This document shows, piece by piece, positions 8,166 through 17,500 of a DNA stretch of 64,000 nucleotides. Every line of letters begins with the position of its first letter. Position 1 is the first letter of the stretch. The notes beneath the pieces were generated by a model, which made no database searches, was not told the origin of the DNA, and saw only the letters and a program-made list of their open reading frames with translations. The position numbers were made by a program, and so were the translations under genes. This DNA comes from Amycolatopsis iheyensis (GTDB lineage Bacteria; Actinomycetota; Actinomycetes; Mycobacteriales; Pseudonocardiaceae): NCBI RefSeq assembly GCF_024703995.1, contig NZ_JAMXQV010000022.1:1-64000 (forward strand). Direction: 5' to 3'.

Positions 8166-8393
8166 TCACCGGTCTGTTGCCCGAGCGATGCCAGCGTGGC
8201 CGAGGGCCGTGGCCACCGCGTGGTCTTCCGTGGCCACCCGCAGCATGCACCGCGCACCCTCGACACCCAGCATGGCATTCCGCACGACCGCGACGACCAG
8301 GTTTCCCGTTGTGATCGTGCCATCGGCGACGTGGACGCACGCCCTCAACCGCCGGCTCTCAGGTGCTCGCACGTCTTTCCGAAGAGTTTTCAT
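8166..8393 (-). CDS. Hypothetical protein, 75 residues (tentative)
   Basis: A short frame with well-mixed composition: TITTGNLVVAVVRNAML, then ARCMLRVATEDHAVATALG. The hydrophobic and charged pattern looks protein-like rather than a shadow, and no better gene exists on the plus strand here. The ribosome site is weak (GGGGCGGAA directly before ATG). No family recognised. Together with the 7838-8083 frame it fills the interval between the encapsulin gene and the next lipoprotein gene; both may be remnants. Confidence 0.3.
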   Translation of the reverse strand: MKTLRKDVRAPESRRLRACVHVADGTITTGNLVVAVVRNAMLGVEGARCMLRVATEDHAVATALGHAGIARATDR

Positions 8394-8504
8394 TTCCGCC
8401 CCACCGTCACCCTGGTCGCCGAATCCGGCCGATACCCGGATAGCCGCTTACGGATTTCTTACACATCCCATTGTTCTGCGGGCCGGCGACTACCGTGAGG
8501 CGGC

Positions 8505-9500
8505 ATGCGTCCCGGAGTCCTCCTGCTCGCGGTCACACTGTCGGCGGCTGCCTGCAGCGGCACCCCGCCCGCTCCCCCGCAGCTTCCGCCCGCCGCCGAG
8601 CCCGCGGCGGCACCCCCGCTCTCCGCGGCCCCGGCGGGAACAGTCGTCACGGTCGGGGCCGAGCCGGAAGGCATCGTCGCCGACGCCACGACGCACCGGG
8701 TCGCAGTCGGTGTCCGCCGGCCCGATCGGCTCGTCCTGCTCGACACCGCTACCGGCCGCGTCGCGACCACCGTGCCGTTGCCGGGGCACCTGCGGCACCT
8801 GCAGCTCGCCGGGCCGGGCGGCCCGGTCCTGGTGCCCGACGAGACGTCCGACCGGCTCCTGACCATCGGGCTGCCGACCGGGCAGCGGCTGGCCGACGTC
8901 CCCACCGGCATGTCCCCGCACGACGCCACCCGCGCCGGAAACGGCCGGATCTTCGCCGCCAACGAGAACGGCCGCAGCGTCGCCGTCGTCGCCGACGGCC
9001 GCGTCCAGCACACCTTCACCGACGTCACCCAGCCCGCCGGGCTGGCCGCGGTCGGGAACCTGGTCGGCCTGGTCGACGTCCGCCAGAACGACCTCTCGAT
9101 CTACGACGCCGCCGGCCTCACCCGCACCGCGCGGCTACCCGCCGGCGCCGGCCCCACACACGTCGTGGCCGACCGGCGCGGGCACCTGGTGGTCATCGAC
9201 ACCCGCGGCGGCGCCATCCTGACCTTCGACCCCAGGTCGCCGGCGCACGAACTGTCCCGGCTGGACCTGCCGGGCACGCCCTACGGCGTCGCCTATGACC
9301 CCAACCGCGACCACCTGTGGGTGACGCTGACCGCGCGCAACCAGCTCGCCGGGATCGACCTGTCCGGCACCCCGCGGGTGTTCGCCACGATCCCGACGGT
9401 GCGCCAGCCCAACACCGTCGCCGTCGACCCCGCCGACGGAACCCGCTACGTCACCGGCACTACGGACGGCGTCGTCGAAATCATCGGCGGCCGAACGTAG
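8505..9500 (+). CDS. YncE-like beta-propeller lipoprotein
   Basis: A 331-residue exported protein. It begins with a lipoprotein signal peptide, MRPGVLLLAVTLSAAACSG, with lipobox Cys at residue 17, then a Pro/Ala-rich linker to about residue 45. The rest repeats the pattern of YVTN/YncE or SMP-30-like propeller blades, for example LVLLDTATGRVATTVPLPG, IFAANENGRSVAVV and YGVAYDPNRDHLWVTL. Such proteins sit on the outer face of the membrane and bind ligands or partner proteins; the ligand here is unknown. It stands alone, with a 111-bp upstream region and the convergent DUF5313 gene downstream. Confidence 0.8.
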   Translation: MRPGVLLLAVTLSAAACSGTPPAPPQLPPAAEPAAAPPLSAAPAGTVVTVGAEPEGIVADATTHRVAVGVRRPDRLVLLDTATGRVATTVPLPGHLRHLQLAGPGGPVLVPDETSDRLLTIGLPTGQRLADVPTGMSPHDATRAGNGRIFAANENGRSVAVVADGRVQHTFTDVTQPAGLAAVGNLVGLVDVRQNDLSIYDAAGLTRTARLPAGAGPTHVVADRRGHLVVIDTRGGAILTFDPRSPAHELSRLDLPGTPYGVAYDPNRDHLWVTLTARNQLAGIDLSGTPRVFATIPTVRQPNTVAVDPADGTRYVTGTTDGVVEIIGGRT

Positions 9501-9585
9501 GCCGGAGCGCAGTGGAAACAGCGCCGGCAGGACGTCCGGGCATGCGACGTGGTCCGCCCGCAGCCGGCGTCGGTGCTGCGTCGGC

Positions 9586-9954
9586 TCACGGCCACGTCGC
9601 CGCACGTCCGTGCTCGGCGCGGACCTTCTTGCCGGTCCCGCGCGGGAACCCGTGCTTGCCGAGCCGGACTTCGGCGAGCTCGTCCGCGCTGGTCAGCGTG
9701 AAGAACAACCCGAGCACCAGGCTCAGCGCCAGACCGCCGAGAAGCAGCGGAACCGGCACCGGGGTGAAGGCGACCAAAAGGGCGAAAGCACCGGCGAGCC
9801 AAGGGAGTGCTTCGAAGCAGATGCGCACCGCGAACCGAAGCAGCCAGGTCTTGGCGGTCGCGTCGTGCAGCACCCACTCCCGATAGCGCTCGGGCAGCCG
9901 TCCGCCGTAGACGTACCGGATCCACCGCAGCGGCCCCGGCCTCTGCATGTCCAT
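9586..9954 (-). CDS. DUF5313 family membrane protein
   Basis: About 122 residues with the DUF5313 pattern RPGPLRWIRYVYGGRLPERYREWVLHD at the N-terminus, followed by two transmembrane helices (WLAGAFALLVAFTPVPVPLLLGGLALSLVLGLFF) and a basic tail. The family is restricted to actinobacteria and has no known function. The start was placed at the ATG at 9954 because the family begins about here; an in-frame ATG at 10011 would add 19 residues that look non-conserved, and neither has a strong ribosome site. Confidence 0.75.
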   Translation of the reverse strand: MDMQRPGPLRWIRYVYGGRLPERYREWVLHDATAKTWLLRFAVRICFEALPWLAGAFALLVAFTPVPVPLLLGGLALSLVLGLFFTLTSADELAEVRLGKHGFPRGTGKKVRAEHGRAATWP

Positions 9955-10301
9955 GGGTGGCGGGTACCCGACGCCAGCGACGTCAACCGCCCGCGCCCGT
10001 GGTCCGCTCATCGCCAGGACGGAAGGCAGCTGGCGGTTCCACGATGATCAGCCCGGTCCGGTATCAGCGCCGGACCGACGAGCCGGCGCAGCACCAGCGA
10101 CGGCCACAGCAGCCGGTCGCGAACGACCGCACCGACCCGGCCGTCGCCGGCCCGGCCGGCGACCACGTGATCGCGCTCCTGGAGATCCACCGCCTGCGCA
10201 CGGCCGGAACACCACCGTCGGTCTTCCACGGCAGCCGCTTCCGCCGTCTGAGACCTCGGCCTCACTCCCGACGCAGCCGGCCGATCAGCAGGTCGAGCGG
10301 A
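9955..10301. other. Intergenic stretch without a convincing gene
   Basis: Between the DUF5313 gene and the PLP decarboxylase. Several open frames exist on both strands but they are Arg/Pro/Gln-rich in the manner of GC-rich shadows, and none shows a family motif or a ribosome site. It may contain the upstream region of the DUF5313 gene. I see no RNA gene or strong inverted repeat here. Confidence 0.4.
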
Positions 10302-11708
10302 TCAGGCGTCGGCGCTCAGCCGGGCGATCTCGCGGTGGAGGTCGGGAAGGTGCGCTTCGCTCTCGGGCTTCATCAGGACGCTGCGCAGGATCCGGCCACG
10401 GGCGATGTCGCCGTCCACGCGGTGGCCCCGGCGCGCGAGGTCGGCGCCGGCCACCGCGTACGTCGCGACGAACAGGGCCTGCTCCGGCGCGCGGCGCATC
10501 CCGGCGTCGAGGACGTGAGCACTGGCCCGATCGATCTCGGAAAGCCGGTCGCGAGCAGGGAAGTAGCCGACGATGTCGAGCTCCGGCGGCTGGAACAGCG
10601 TCAGCTCTTCGCTGCCGGTGATCAGGTCCGCCCAGGCGAGCGCGGCGCGGCGCCCGGGGCGCAGGACCGCGCCGAGCCCCGCCGGGGTCAGGGGCAGGAC
10701 TCGCGACGTCAGCCACAAGGCCGCGGCCGCGGCGCCGGCCCGGGAGCATTCGAGGGAGATCTCGCCGAGGTGCAGCTCGTCGGAGGTGAAGTAGGTGTAC
10801 GGGGAGTCGTGCAGGTAGTGGCGAGCGACCGACGGGTCGCGGAAGAGCACGGCCCCGCAGCCGTAGGGCTGCAGTCCATGCTTGTGCGGGTCGATCACCA
10901 CCGAATCCGCGTCGGCGATGGCGCGGAACGGCGCCGAGCGCACGCCGTCGGCGGTGTCGTCGGCGATGAGCCGGAAGTACCCGCCGTAGGCGGCGTCCAC
11001 GTGCACGCGGGCGCCGTACCGGCGGGCCAGGGCGATGATCTCATCGACGGGATCGACCGCCCCGAGACCCGTCGTCCCGGTGGTCGCGACCACCGTGCCG
11101 ATCCGTCCGGTGCAGAGCAGGTCTTCGAGCGCGGTCAGGTCGAGCGTGCCCGCCGCGGTGGTGGTCACCGGGACGGCCTCGACGCCGAGCAGCCGGCTCA
11201 TCCGGCCGTGGGTGTAGTGGGCGTCGGCGCTGTGCGCGATCGCCTTGCCAGGGTGCGTCTCGCGGGCGACGAACAGGGCTTCCAGGTTCGCGATCGTCCC
11301 GCTGCTGGTCAGGTGCCCGAGGTGCTGGGGCAGCCCGAACATCGCCGCCAGGTCCGCGACCACCTCCTTCTCCATCGCCGCGGTGGCCGGCCCGCCGTCG
11401 AGAGCGTGGTTGTTCGGGTTGATCAGCATCGCGCTCAGGTAGCCGACGACGGCCGCCGGGTGGGGCGGCTTGAGCATCTGCCCGACGTAGCGGGGGTGGA
11501 AGAACGGGTAGTTGTCCCGCAGCCGCTCGTGCAGGTCCGCCGTCGCCCGCCGGAGGTCGGCGAGCGGCACGTCCTGGGACGGGTGCGGGTCGTAGCCGCC
11601 GTACTCGGACATCCAGGAGCCGACGTCGCGGACCGCGTCGCCGAGCACCGCGGCGAGATCCGCGAGACCGGCCGGTCCGGCGTGCAGGACACCCTCGTTG
11701 CGGTTCAT
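10302..11708 (-). CDS. PLP-dependent decarboxylase (group II, tyrosine/aromatic amino acid type)
   Basis: A 468-residue fold-type I PLP enzyme of the group II decarboxylase family. Visible features are LTSSGTIANLEAL in the cofactor pocket, HVDAAYGGYF with the Asp that contacts the PLP nitrogen, and SVVIDPHKHGLQPYG, where the Lys of DPHK forms the Schiff base. It would decarboxylate an amino acid to an amine; HPRYVGQML and NPNNHALDGGPATAAMEKEV at the N-terminus resemble tyrosine decarboxylases and related enzymes. Substrate cannot be fixed from sequence. GGGGAG eight bases upstream supports ATG 11708 over a GTG two codons earlier. A MarR regulator starts divergently 70 bp away and probably controls it. 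Confidence 0.85.
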   Translation of the reverse strand: MNRNEGVLHAGPAGLADLAAVLGDAVRDVGSWMSEYGGYDPHPSQDVPLADLRRATADLHERLRDNYPFFHPRYVGQMLKPPHPAAVVGYLSAMLINPNNHALDGGPATAAMEKEVVADLAAMFGLPQHLGHLTSSGTIANLEALFVARETHPGKAIAHSADAHYTHGRMSRLLGVEAVPVTTTAAGTLDLTALEDLLCTGRIGTVVATTGTTGLGAVDPVDEIIALARRYGARVHVDAAYGGYFRLIADDTADGVRSAPFRAIADADSVVIDPHKHGLQPYGCGAVLFRDPSVARHYLHDSPYTYFTSDELHLGEISLECSRAGAAAAALWLTSRVLPLTPAGLGAVLRPGRRAALAWADLITGSEELTLFQPPELDIVGYFPARDRLSEIDRASAHVLDAGMRRAPEQALFVATYAVAGADLARRGHRVDGDIARGRILRSVLMKPESEAHLPDLHREIARLSADA

Positions 11709-11734
11709 CGGCACGACTCCCCCGGCTGGGCTAT

Positions 11735-11750
11735 CGATACATAATTATCG
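11735..11750. promoter_or_regulatory. Candidate MarR operator between decarboxylase and marR
   Basis: CGATA-CATAAT-TATCG, a perfect five-base inverted repeat with a six-base AT-rich spacer, in the short divergent intergenic region. The surrounding 35 bp are markedly AT-rich for this genome and should also contain the promoters. MarR-family proteins usually bind such dyads between their own gene and a divergent target. Confidence 0.5.
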
Positions 11751-11778
11751 TGACATAACCATCGGGTAGCGTAAAGGG

Positions 11779-12240
11779 GTGCCGCTCCCCCAGCGTCCGG
11801 ATCCGTACGCGGACCTCGCCGACCTCGTGCTCAACGTCGCGCGCCTGATCCGCCTGCGCACCCCGGCCGAGCCGCACGTCGTGCCGCTCACCGCCACCGA
11901 GCGCCAGGTCATGCGCATCGTCGACCTGCACCCCGGGTGCTCGCCGAGCGAGATCGCCGAACGCAGCCACCTGCAGCGCACGAACGTCAGCACCACCCTC
12001 CGCGGGCTCGAAGCCAAGGCCATGCTGACCCGCTCCGGCAACGGCCGGGCCGTCACCGTGCACCCGACCGACCTGGCCCGGACCAACCTCGACGTCCTCC
12101 GCGGCTCCTGGTCGGCACTGCTGGCCGGCCTCCTCGACGACCTCGACCCGGCCGCGATCGCGCAGTGCAACCGGACGCTCGCCCAGCTCGAGCAACGCTT
12201 CGCGGGCGACGATCACCGGCCGGGCAGCTCGGCCACCTGA
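11779..12240 (+). CDS. MarR family transcriptional regulator
   Basis: A 153-residue winged-helix protein. The helix-turn-helix is PSEIAERSHLQRTNVSTTLRGLEAKAML followed by a wing (TRSGNGRAVTVHPT), flanked by helices for dimerisation. It is transcribed divergently from the PLP decarboxylase, and the shared intergenic region carries an inverted repeat, so it likely represses the decarboxylase and itself until a ligand (perhaps the amine or amino acid) binds. Start GTG at 11779 leaves a very short leader. Confidence 0.82.
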   Translation: MPLPQRPDPYADLADLVLNVARLIRLRTPAEPHVVPLTATERQVMRIVDLHPGCSPSEIAERSHLQRTNVSTTLRGLEAKAMLTRSGNGRAVTVHPTDLARTNLDVLRGSWSALLAGLLDDLDPAAIAQCNRTLAQLEQRFAGDDHRPGSSAT

Positions 12241-12282
12241 GCGTCACCCGGCGCAAGACGGGCTTGCTCCGCCATGTCGACC

Positions 12283-12296
12283 ACATGTATACATGT
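12283..12296. promoter_or_regulatory. GntR operator: perfect 14-bp palindrome
   Basis: ACATGTATACATGT, a perfect palindrome centred on TATA, ending five bases before the ATG of the GntR regulator. FadR/VanR-type GntR proteins commonly bind TGTATACA-like dyads. Its position over the probable start of transcription or translation suggests autorepression of the whole catabolic operon that follows. Confidence 0.65.
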
Positions 12297-12301
12297 TGCC
12301 T

Positions 12302-12988
12302 ATGAGCAGTCCACAGAATGTCGGCACGCGCGGCCCGTCCGCGCAGGACGTCACGTACGGCTGGCTGAAGAAGCACATCTCCGAGCTGTCGCGGGACGGC
12401 GGCGTCTTCCTGAGCGAGTCCGAGGTCGCCAAGCAGGCCGGGACGTCGCGGACGCCGGTACGGGAAGCACTGCTGCGGCTGGAGGCCGAGGGGTTCCTCC
12501 AGATCGTCCCCAAGAAGGGGGCCTTCATCCCGCCGATCTCCGACAGCGAGATCGAAGCCGTCATGCAGGCGCGTGCCCTCGTCGAGGACTGGTGCATCCA
12601 GCGGATCGTGCCCGCCGACGCCGCGTTCGTCGCCGAGCTCGAAAGCCTCATCGCCGAGCAGGAAGCGGTGATCGACGACCCCGCCGCGTTCATCGAGCTG
12701 GACCGGGCCTTCCACCGCCTGCTCGTCCGCCAAGCCGGCAACCCCGTGCTAGCCGAGTTCTACGAATCCCTGCGGGAACGCCAGATCCGGATGGGTATCC
12801 GCGCCGTGGCCAGCGGTGAGAACCGCGCGCGCAACGTCCTCGAGGAGCACACCGCGATCGTGCGGGCCCTCGCCGACGGCGACGCCGGGGACGCCCTCGC
12901 CGCCCACCTCTCGAGCACCCTCGCCGTCTTGCGCCTGCCGATCCGCGGCGACCTGGCCGGCGAGCACTCCGTGCGAGGCCTCTCGTGA
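12302..12988 (+). CDS. GntR family (FCD domain) transcriptional regulator
   Basis: A 228-residue regulator. Residues about 15-75 form the GntR winged helix (SESEVAKQAGTSRTPVREALLRLEAEGFLQIVPKKGAFI), and residues 85-215 form an all-helical FCD ligand-binding domain with metal-type ligands (DRAFHRLLV, EEHTAIVRAL, AHLSSTL). FadR-subfamily members usually sense a small carboxylate. It is the first gene of the operon; its stop overlaps the GTG of the nitrilase gene by one base pair step (GTGA). The ATG at 12302 is chosen because the palindrome just before it marks the 5' boundary. Confidence 0.85.
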   Translation: MSSPQNVGTRGPSAQDVTYGWLKKHISELSRDGGVFLSESEVAKQAGTSRTPVREALLRLEAEGFLQIVPKKGAFIPPISDSEIEAVMQARALVEDWCIQRIVPADAAFVAELESLIAEQEAVIDDPAAFIELDRAFHRLLVRQAGNPVLAEFYESLRERQIRMGIRAVASGENRARNVLEEHTAIVRALADGDAGDALAAHLSSTLAVLRLPIRGDLAGEHSVRGLS

Positions 12989-13797
12989 GGGTCGCGCTGG
13001 TCCAGCTGGAAAGTCCGGCCGACGAGCCGGCCGCGGACCGCCGCACCCGGGTCGGCGAGCTGGCGCGCTCGGCCGCCGGGGCCGATCTCGTGGTGCTGCC
13101 GGAGCTGTGGGCGGTGGGTTACTTCGCCTTCGACGCCTACGAGACCGAAGCCGAGCCCTTCGACGGCCCCACGCTCGCGGCAGCGAAAAGCTGGGCGACG
13201 GAGCTGGGCGCCCACGTCCACCTCGGCAGCTTCGTCGAGCGTGATGCCGGCGGACGGCTCTTCAACACGGCCGTGCTGATCTCGCCGGCGGGCGAGGTCG
13301 AGCACGTATACCGCAAGATCCATGTCTTCGGCTACCGGTCGCGCGAGGCCGAACTGCTCACCCCCGGCGACGGGATCTCCGTCGCCACCACGGAACTCGG
13401 CCCGGTCGCCGCGACGACGTGTTACGACCTCCGGTTCCCCGAACTCTGGCGCGGCCTCGCCGACGGCGGCGCGCAGATCGTGGTCGTCCCGGCCGCCTGG
13501 CCCGCCGCCCGGCGTGAGCACTGGCGGCTCTTCACCTCCTGCCGGGCGGTCGAGGAGCAGGTCCTGCTCGTCGCGTGCAACGCCGTGGGCGTGCAGGGCG
13601 GCGTCGAACTCGGCGGGCACAGCCGCGTCGTCGACCCGTGGGGCACCGTGCTCGTCGAAGCCGGCACCGAACCGGGCATCACCTGGTGCGACACCGATCC
13701 CGGCGTCGTCGAGCGGGCGCGGGCGGAGTTCCCCGTGCTCGCCGACCGGCGCACCGATCTCCCCTTCACCGCTCGAACAGCGAGGACCCCCGTATGA
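12985..13797 (+). CDS. Carbon-nitrogen hydrolase (nitrilase superfamily)
   Basis: A 270-residue enzyme with the complete nitrilase triad: Glu40 in VVLPELW, Lys111 in VYRKIHVFG and Cys146 in TTCYDLRFPELW. It should hydrolyse an amide, carbamoyl or nitrile bond; the CYDLRFPEL type is usual in amidases (omega-amidase/Nit group) rather than true nitrilases. Substrate unknown. Start GTG overlaps the stop of gntR (GTGA), and its own stop overlaps the ATG of the DUF2848 gene (ATGA), so the three are coupled. Context suggests release of ammonia from the compound imported by the ABC system in the same operon. Confidence 0.86.
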   Translation: MRVALVQLESPADEPAADRRTRVGELARSAAGADLVVLPELWAVGYFAFDAYETEAEPFDGPTLAAAKSWATELGAHVHLGSFVERDAGGRLFNTAVLISPAGEVEHVYRKIHVFGYRSREAELLTPGDGISVATTELGPVAATTCYDLRFPELWRGLADGGAQIVVVPAAWPAARREHWRLFTSCRAVEEQVLLVACNAVGVQGGVELGGHSRVVDPWGTVLVEAGTEPGITWCDTDPGVVERARAEFPVLADRRTDLPFTARTARTPV

Positions 13798-14459
13798 CCA
13801 CATTGGACCTCACCGTGGCCGGCTCCGGTAAGCGCTTACCGGTCCGGCCGGAGAAGCTGATCGTCGCCGGCTACACCGCCCGCGACGAAGCCGCCGTGGC
13901 CCGGCACATCGAGGAGCTGGCCGCCATCGGCGTCCCGCCCCCGCCCGCGGTGCCGATGTTCTACGACCTCGACCCGGCGCTGCTCAGCACCGAAGCCCAG
14001 GTGACGGTCGACGGCACAGCGACGTCCGGGGAGGTCGAGCCGGTGCTGATCCGCCACGACGGCACCTACTACCTCGGCGTCGGCTCGGACCACACCGACC
14101 GCGAGCTGGAACGCGACGACATCGCCGCGTCGAAGGCCGCGTGCCCCAAGCCCGTCGGCGGCGCCGTGGTCGAACTCGGCCCCACCCCGGTGTTCCCGGA
14201 CTGGGACCAGGCCCAGGCTGGGTCCGAAGTGGACGGACAGCCGTACCAGTCGGGCGCGGTGTCGAGCCTGCGGCACCCGGCCGAGCTGCTCGAGCGGATG
14301 ACCGCCACGATCGGCGACATCGCGGGCGACTTCGTGCTGTTCTGCGGCACGCTCGCGCTGATCGGCGGCAAGTTCGTGCACGGCGACACGTGGTCGCTGA
14401 GCCTCACCCTGCCCGCGGCCGCCCCCCTCACCCACACCTACACGACCGCCCCGCGGTAG
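13794..14459 (+). CDS. DUF2848 family protein
   Basis: A 221-residue protein of the DUF2848 family, related in fold to fumarylacetoacetate hydrolases. Typical stretches are LIVAGYTARDEAAVARHIEELAAIGV, YLGVGSDHTDRELE, SKAACPKPVGG and GDFVLFCGTL. Family members occur in catabolic operons and are presumed hydrolases or decarboxylases acting on ring-opened acids, but I know of no confirmed reaction. Overlaps the nitrilase gene by four bases. Confidence 0.83.
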   Translation: MTTLDLTVAGSGKRLPVRPEKLIVAGYTARDEAAVARHIEELAAIGVPPPPAVPMFYDLDPALLSTEAQVTVDGTATSGEVEPVLIRHDGTYYLGVGSDHTDRELERDDIAASKAACPKPVGGAVVELGPTPVFPDWDQAQAGSEVDGQPYQSGAVSSLRHPAELLERMTATIGDIAGDFVLFCGTLALIGGKFVHGDTWSLSLTLPAAAPLTHTYTTAPR

Positions 14460-14467
14460 GAGTCACC

Positions 14468-14818
14468 ATGAGCAAGCCGGAACACGAGTTCTTCCCCGTC
14501 GCCGACGTCGGGTTCACCGTCTGCCCCGGCGGCGACCCGAAGATCATCGAACGCATCCTCTCCGCGGACGCGGAAAGCGGGGTCGCGACACGGATCCTGC
14601 GCTACGAGCCGGGCGCCGACTCCACCCCGATGGGTGTGCAGAAGCACGACTTCTGGGAGGAGGTCTACATCCTCGAAGGCTCGTTCACCGACCTGTCGCT
14701 GAACAAGACCTTCAGCGCCGGTGAGTACGCCTGCCGCCCGCCGGGCATGCCGCACGGCCCCTGGCGGACCGACGAGGGCGTGCTGACGTTCGAAGTCCGC
14801 TACCGGGTGCAGCCGTGA
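14468..14818 (+). CDS. Cupin domain protein
   Basis: A 116-residue single-domain cupin. The first motif reads KHDFWEEVYILEGSF (G-x5-H-x3-E-like with His and Glu ligands) and the second CRPPGMPHGPW, giving a candidate metal site. Such small cupins act as isomerases, dioxygenases or ligand-binding proteins. Eight bases separate it from the DUF2848 gene, and its stop overlaps the GTG of the binding-protein gene. Its role in this pathway is unknown. Confidence 0.8.
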   Translation: MSKPEHEFFPVADVGFTVCPGGDPKIIERILSADAESGVATRILRYEPGADSTPMGVQKHDFWEEVYILEGSFTDLSLNKTFSAGEYACRPPGMPHGPWRTDEGVLTFEVRYRVQP

Positions 14819-15804
14819 AATCCCGGCGGCTGCTGCCCCTGCTCCTCACCGCGGTGCTGGCCGCGGTCACGGCCTGCGCGACGGCGGCCGGCGACCAGAG
14901 CACCTGGAAGGTCGGCGTTCTGCAGTGCTCGACCGACTGCGGCTTCCTGCGGATGGCCGAGGAGAAGGGCTTCTTCGGGAAGTACGGCGTCAACGTCGAG
15001 TTCGTGACGCTGCAGAGCGCGTCGCAAGCGTTGCCCGCGCTGGCGTCCGGTGAAGTGGACGCCGTCGAGCAGAACGCCGGCGCGTTCTTCATCGCCTCCG
15101 AGCGCGGGAACCTGAACGCGTCGATCATCGGCTCGACGATGATCGGGCTGCCGTGGGCGATCTACGCGAAGAAGGACATCACCAGCCTCGGCCAGCTCAA
15201 GGGCAAGAGCATCGCAATCTCGTCGCCGACGGCCCTGCCCGCGGTGATCGCGAAGGTGATGCTCGCTCGCGCCGGCGTCTCGCCGCAGTCGATGCCGCAG
15301 CTCAACGGCGGCGGCAACGCCGACCGCTACCGGGCGGTGGTCGCCGGGACCGTGGACAGCGCCTCCTCCCCCGCGGACTACGTTCCCCGGGCCGAAAAGG
15401 ACGGCGTCAACGTGCTGGCCCTGGCCTCCGACGTCGTGCCGGACTACCCCCGGTACTCCATCATCGCCCGCAACGACCGGCTGGCCGCGAAACCGCACGC
15501 CGCCGCGCGCTACCTGGCCGGGCTGATGGACGGGTTCCGCTACGCCTACGCCCACCCGGACGAGGCTCTCGAACTCGCGGCGAAGGAAGCCGGCACCACA
15601 CCGGACGACCCGTACGTCACGTACATGCACGACCTGATCGCCGGCAAGAAGCTCGTGGACCCCGACGCGGGCGTCGCGATGCAGCGGCTGACCTACCTGT
15701 CGACCACGCTCACGAAGTCCGGCCAGCTCGCCAAGCCCGCCGACCTCGCCAAGCTCGTCAACGACCGCCCGCAGCGCGAAGCCCTCGCGATGCCGCGCCC
15801 CTGA
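14815..15804 (+). CDS. ABC transporter substrate-binding lipoprotein (NMT1/SsuA-like)
   Basis: A 329-residue periplasmic-type binding protein with a lipoprotein signal (LLPLLLTAVLAAVTACAT, lipid-attachment Cys near residue 21). The mature part has the NMT1/THI5-like pattern: GFLRMAEEKGFFGKYGVNVEFV, SGEVDAVEQNAGAFF and LKGKSIAISSP. The family captures sulfonates, nitrate, aromatic or pyrimidine-like compounds for import. It forms an importer with the ATPase and permease directly downstream. Confidence 0.86.
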   Translation: MKSRRLLPLLLTAVLAAVTACATAAGDQSTWKVGVLQCSTDCGFLRMAEEKGFFGKYGVNVEFVTLQSASQALPALASGEVDAVEQNAGAFFIASERGNLNASIIGSTMIGLPWAIYAKKDITSLGQLKGKSIAISSPTALPAVIAKVMLARAGVSPQSMPQLNGGGNADRYRAVVAGTVDSASSPADYVPRAEKDGVNVLALASDVVPDYPRYSIIARNDRLAAKPHAAARYLAGLMDGFRYAYAHPDEALELAAKEAGTTPDDPYVTYMHDLIAGKKLVDPDAGVAMQRLTYLSTTLTKSGQLAKPADLAKLVNDRPQREALAMPRP

Positions 15805-15815
15805 AGGAGAATCCC

Positions 15816-16625
<810 letters not shown>

Positions 16626-16649
16626 TCCCTCCTGGACGGAGTTACCGAC

Positions 16650-17477
16650 GTGACCACCATCGAACAGAGCGCACCCGCCCCGACCGCGGCCCCGCGCACC
16701 CGGCCGTCCTTCGCGCGGCGGCACCGCGCCGGTCTCATCACCACCGCGTCGATCCTCGTCGTGCTGGTGTTCTGGGAGGTCGTCGGGCGGCAGATGAACC
16801 CGATCTTCTCCTCCTACCCCACCGCCATCGTGCGGCAGTTCGGCGTCCAGCTGAAGTCCGGGCTGCTGGTCGAGGCGTTGTTCGACAGCCTCCAGCCGCT
16901 GCTTCTCGGCTTCGTGGTCGCCGCGCTGATCGGCTTCCCGGTCGGGCTGCTGGTCGGCCGCTACCGGGCCGCGGACGCCGCGCTCGGCGTGTACGTCACC
17001 GCTGGGTACGCGATGCCGCTGGTCGCGCTGATCCCGCTGTTCATGCTCTGGTTCGGGCTCGGGTTCACGGTCAAGGTCGTCATCGTCGTGGTGATGACGG
17101 TGTTCCCGGTCGTGATCAACACCCGCGCCGGGGTCCGCGCGGTGCCGCGCGCGCTGACCGAGGTCGGCACGTCGTTCATGGCGTCGGAGTTCGCCGTCCT
17201 GCGCAAGATCATCCTGCCGGCCACCGTGCCGCACATCATGACCGGCCTGCGTCTCGGCATCGGCCGTGCGGTGATCGCGATCGTCATCGCCGAGTTCTTC
17301 ACCGCGATCGGCGGGCTCGGCGGCCAGATCATCCTGGCCGGGCAACGCTTCGACACCGCCGGGCTGTTCGTGCCGGTGATCGTGCTGATGGCGCTCGGCG
17401 TCGGGCTCACCCGGCTGGTCGGCTGGCTGGAGACGAAGGTCGCACCCTGGGCCGACGCCACCGCCGACCGCGACTGA
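16650..17477 (+). CDS. ABC transporter permease (SsuC/TauC-like)
   Basis: A 275-residue membrane protein with six predicted helices and the BPD_transp_1 EAA-loop region (EVGTSFMASEFAVLRKIILPATVPHIMTGLRLGIGRAV). The N-terminal 30 residues are cytoplasmic and Pro/Arg-rich. Starts at GTG 16650 with GGAG upstream. Third component of the importer. Confidence 0.88.
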   Translation: MTTIEQSAPAPTAAPRTRPSFARRHRAGLITTASILVVLVFWEVVGRQMNPIFSSYPTAIVRQFGVQLKSGLLVEALFDSLQPLLLGFVVAALIGFPVGLLVGRYRAADAALGVYVTAGYAMPLVALIPLFMLWFGLGFTVKVVIVVVMTVFPVVINTRAGVRAVPRALTEVGTSFMASEFAVLRKIILPATVPHIMTGLRLGIGRAVIAIVIAEFFTAIGGLGGQIILAGQRFDTAGLFVPVIVLMALGVGLTRLVGWLETKVAPWADATADRD

Positions 17478-17500
17478 ACCCCTTCTCCGAAAGCGGAGCC

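Noticed and set aside
9955..10301. Short frames on both strands before the PLP decarboxylase
   Set aside because: No ribosome site, no family pattern, composition like shadow frames.
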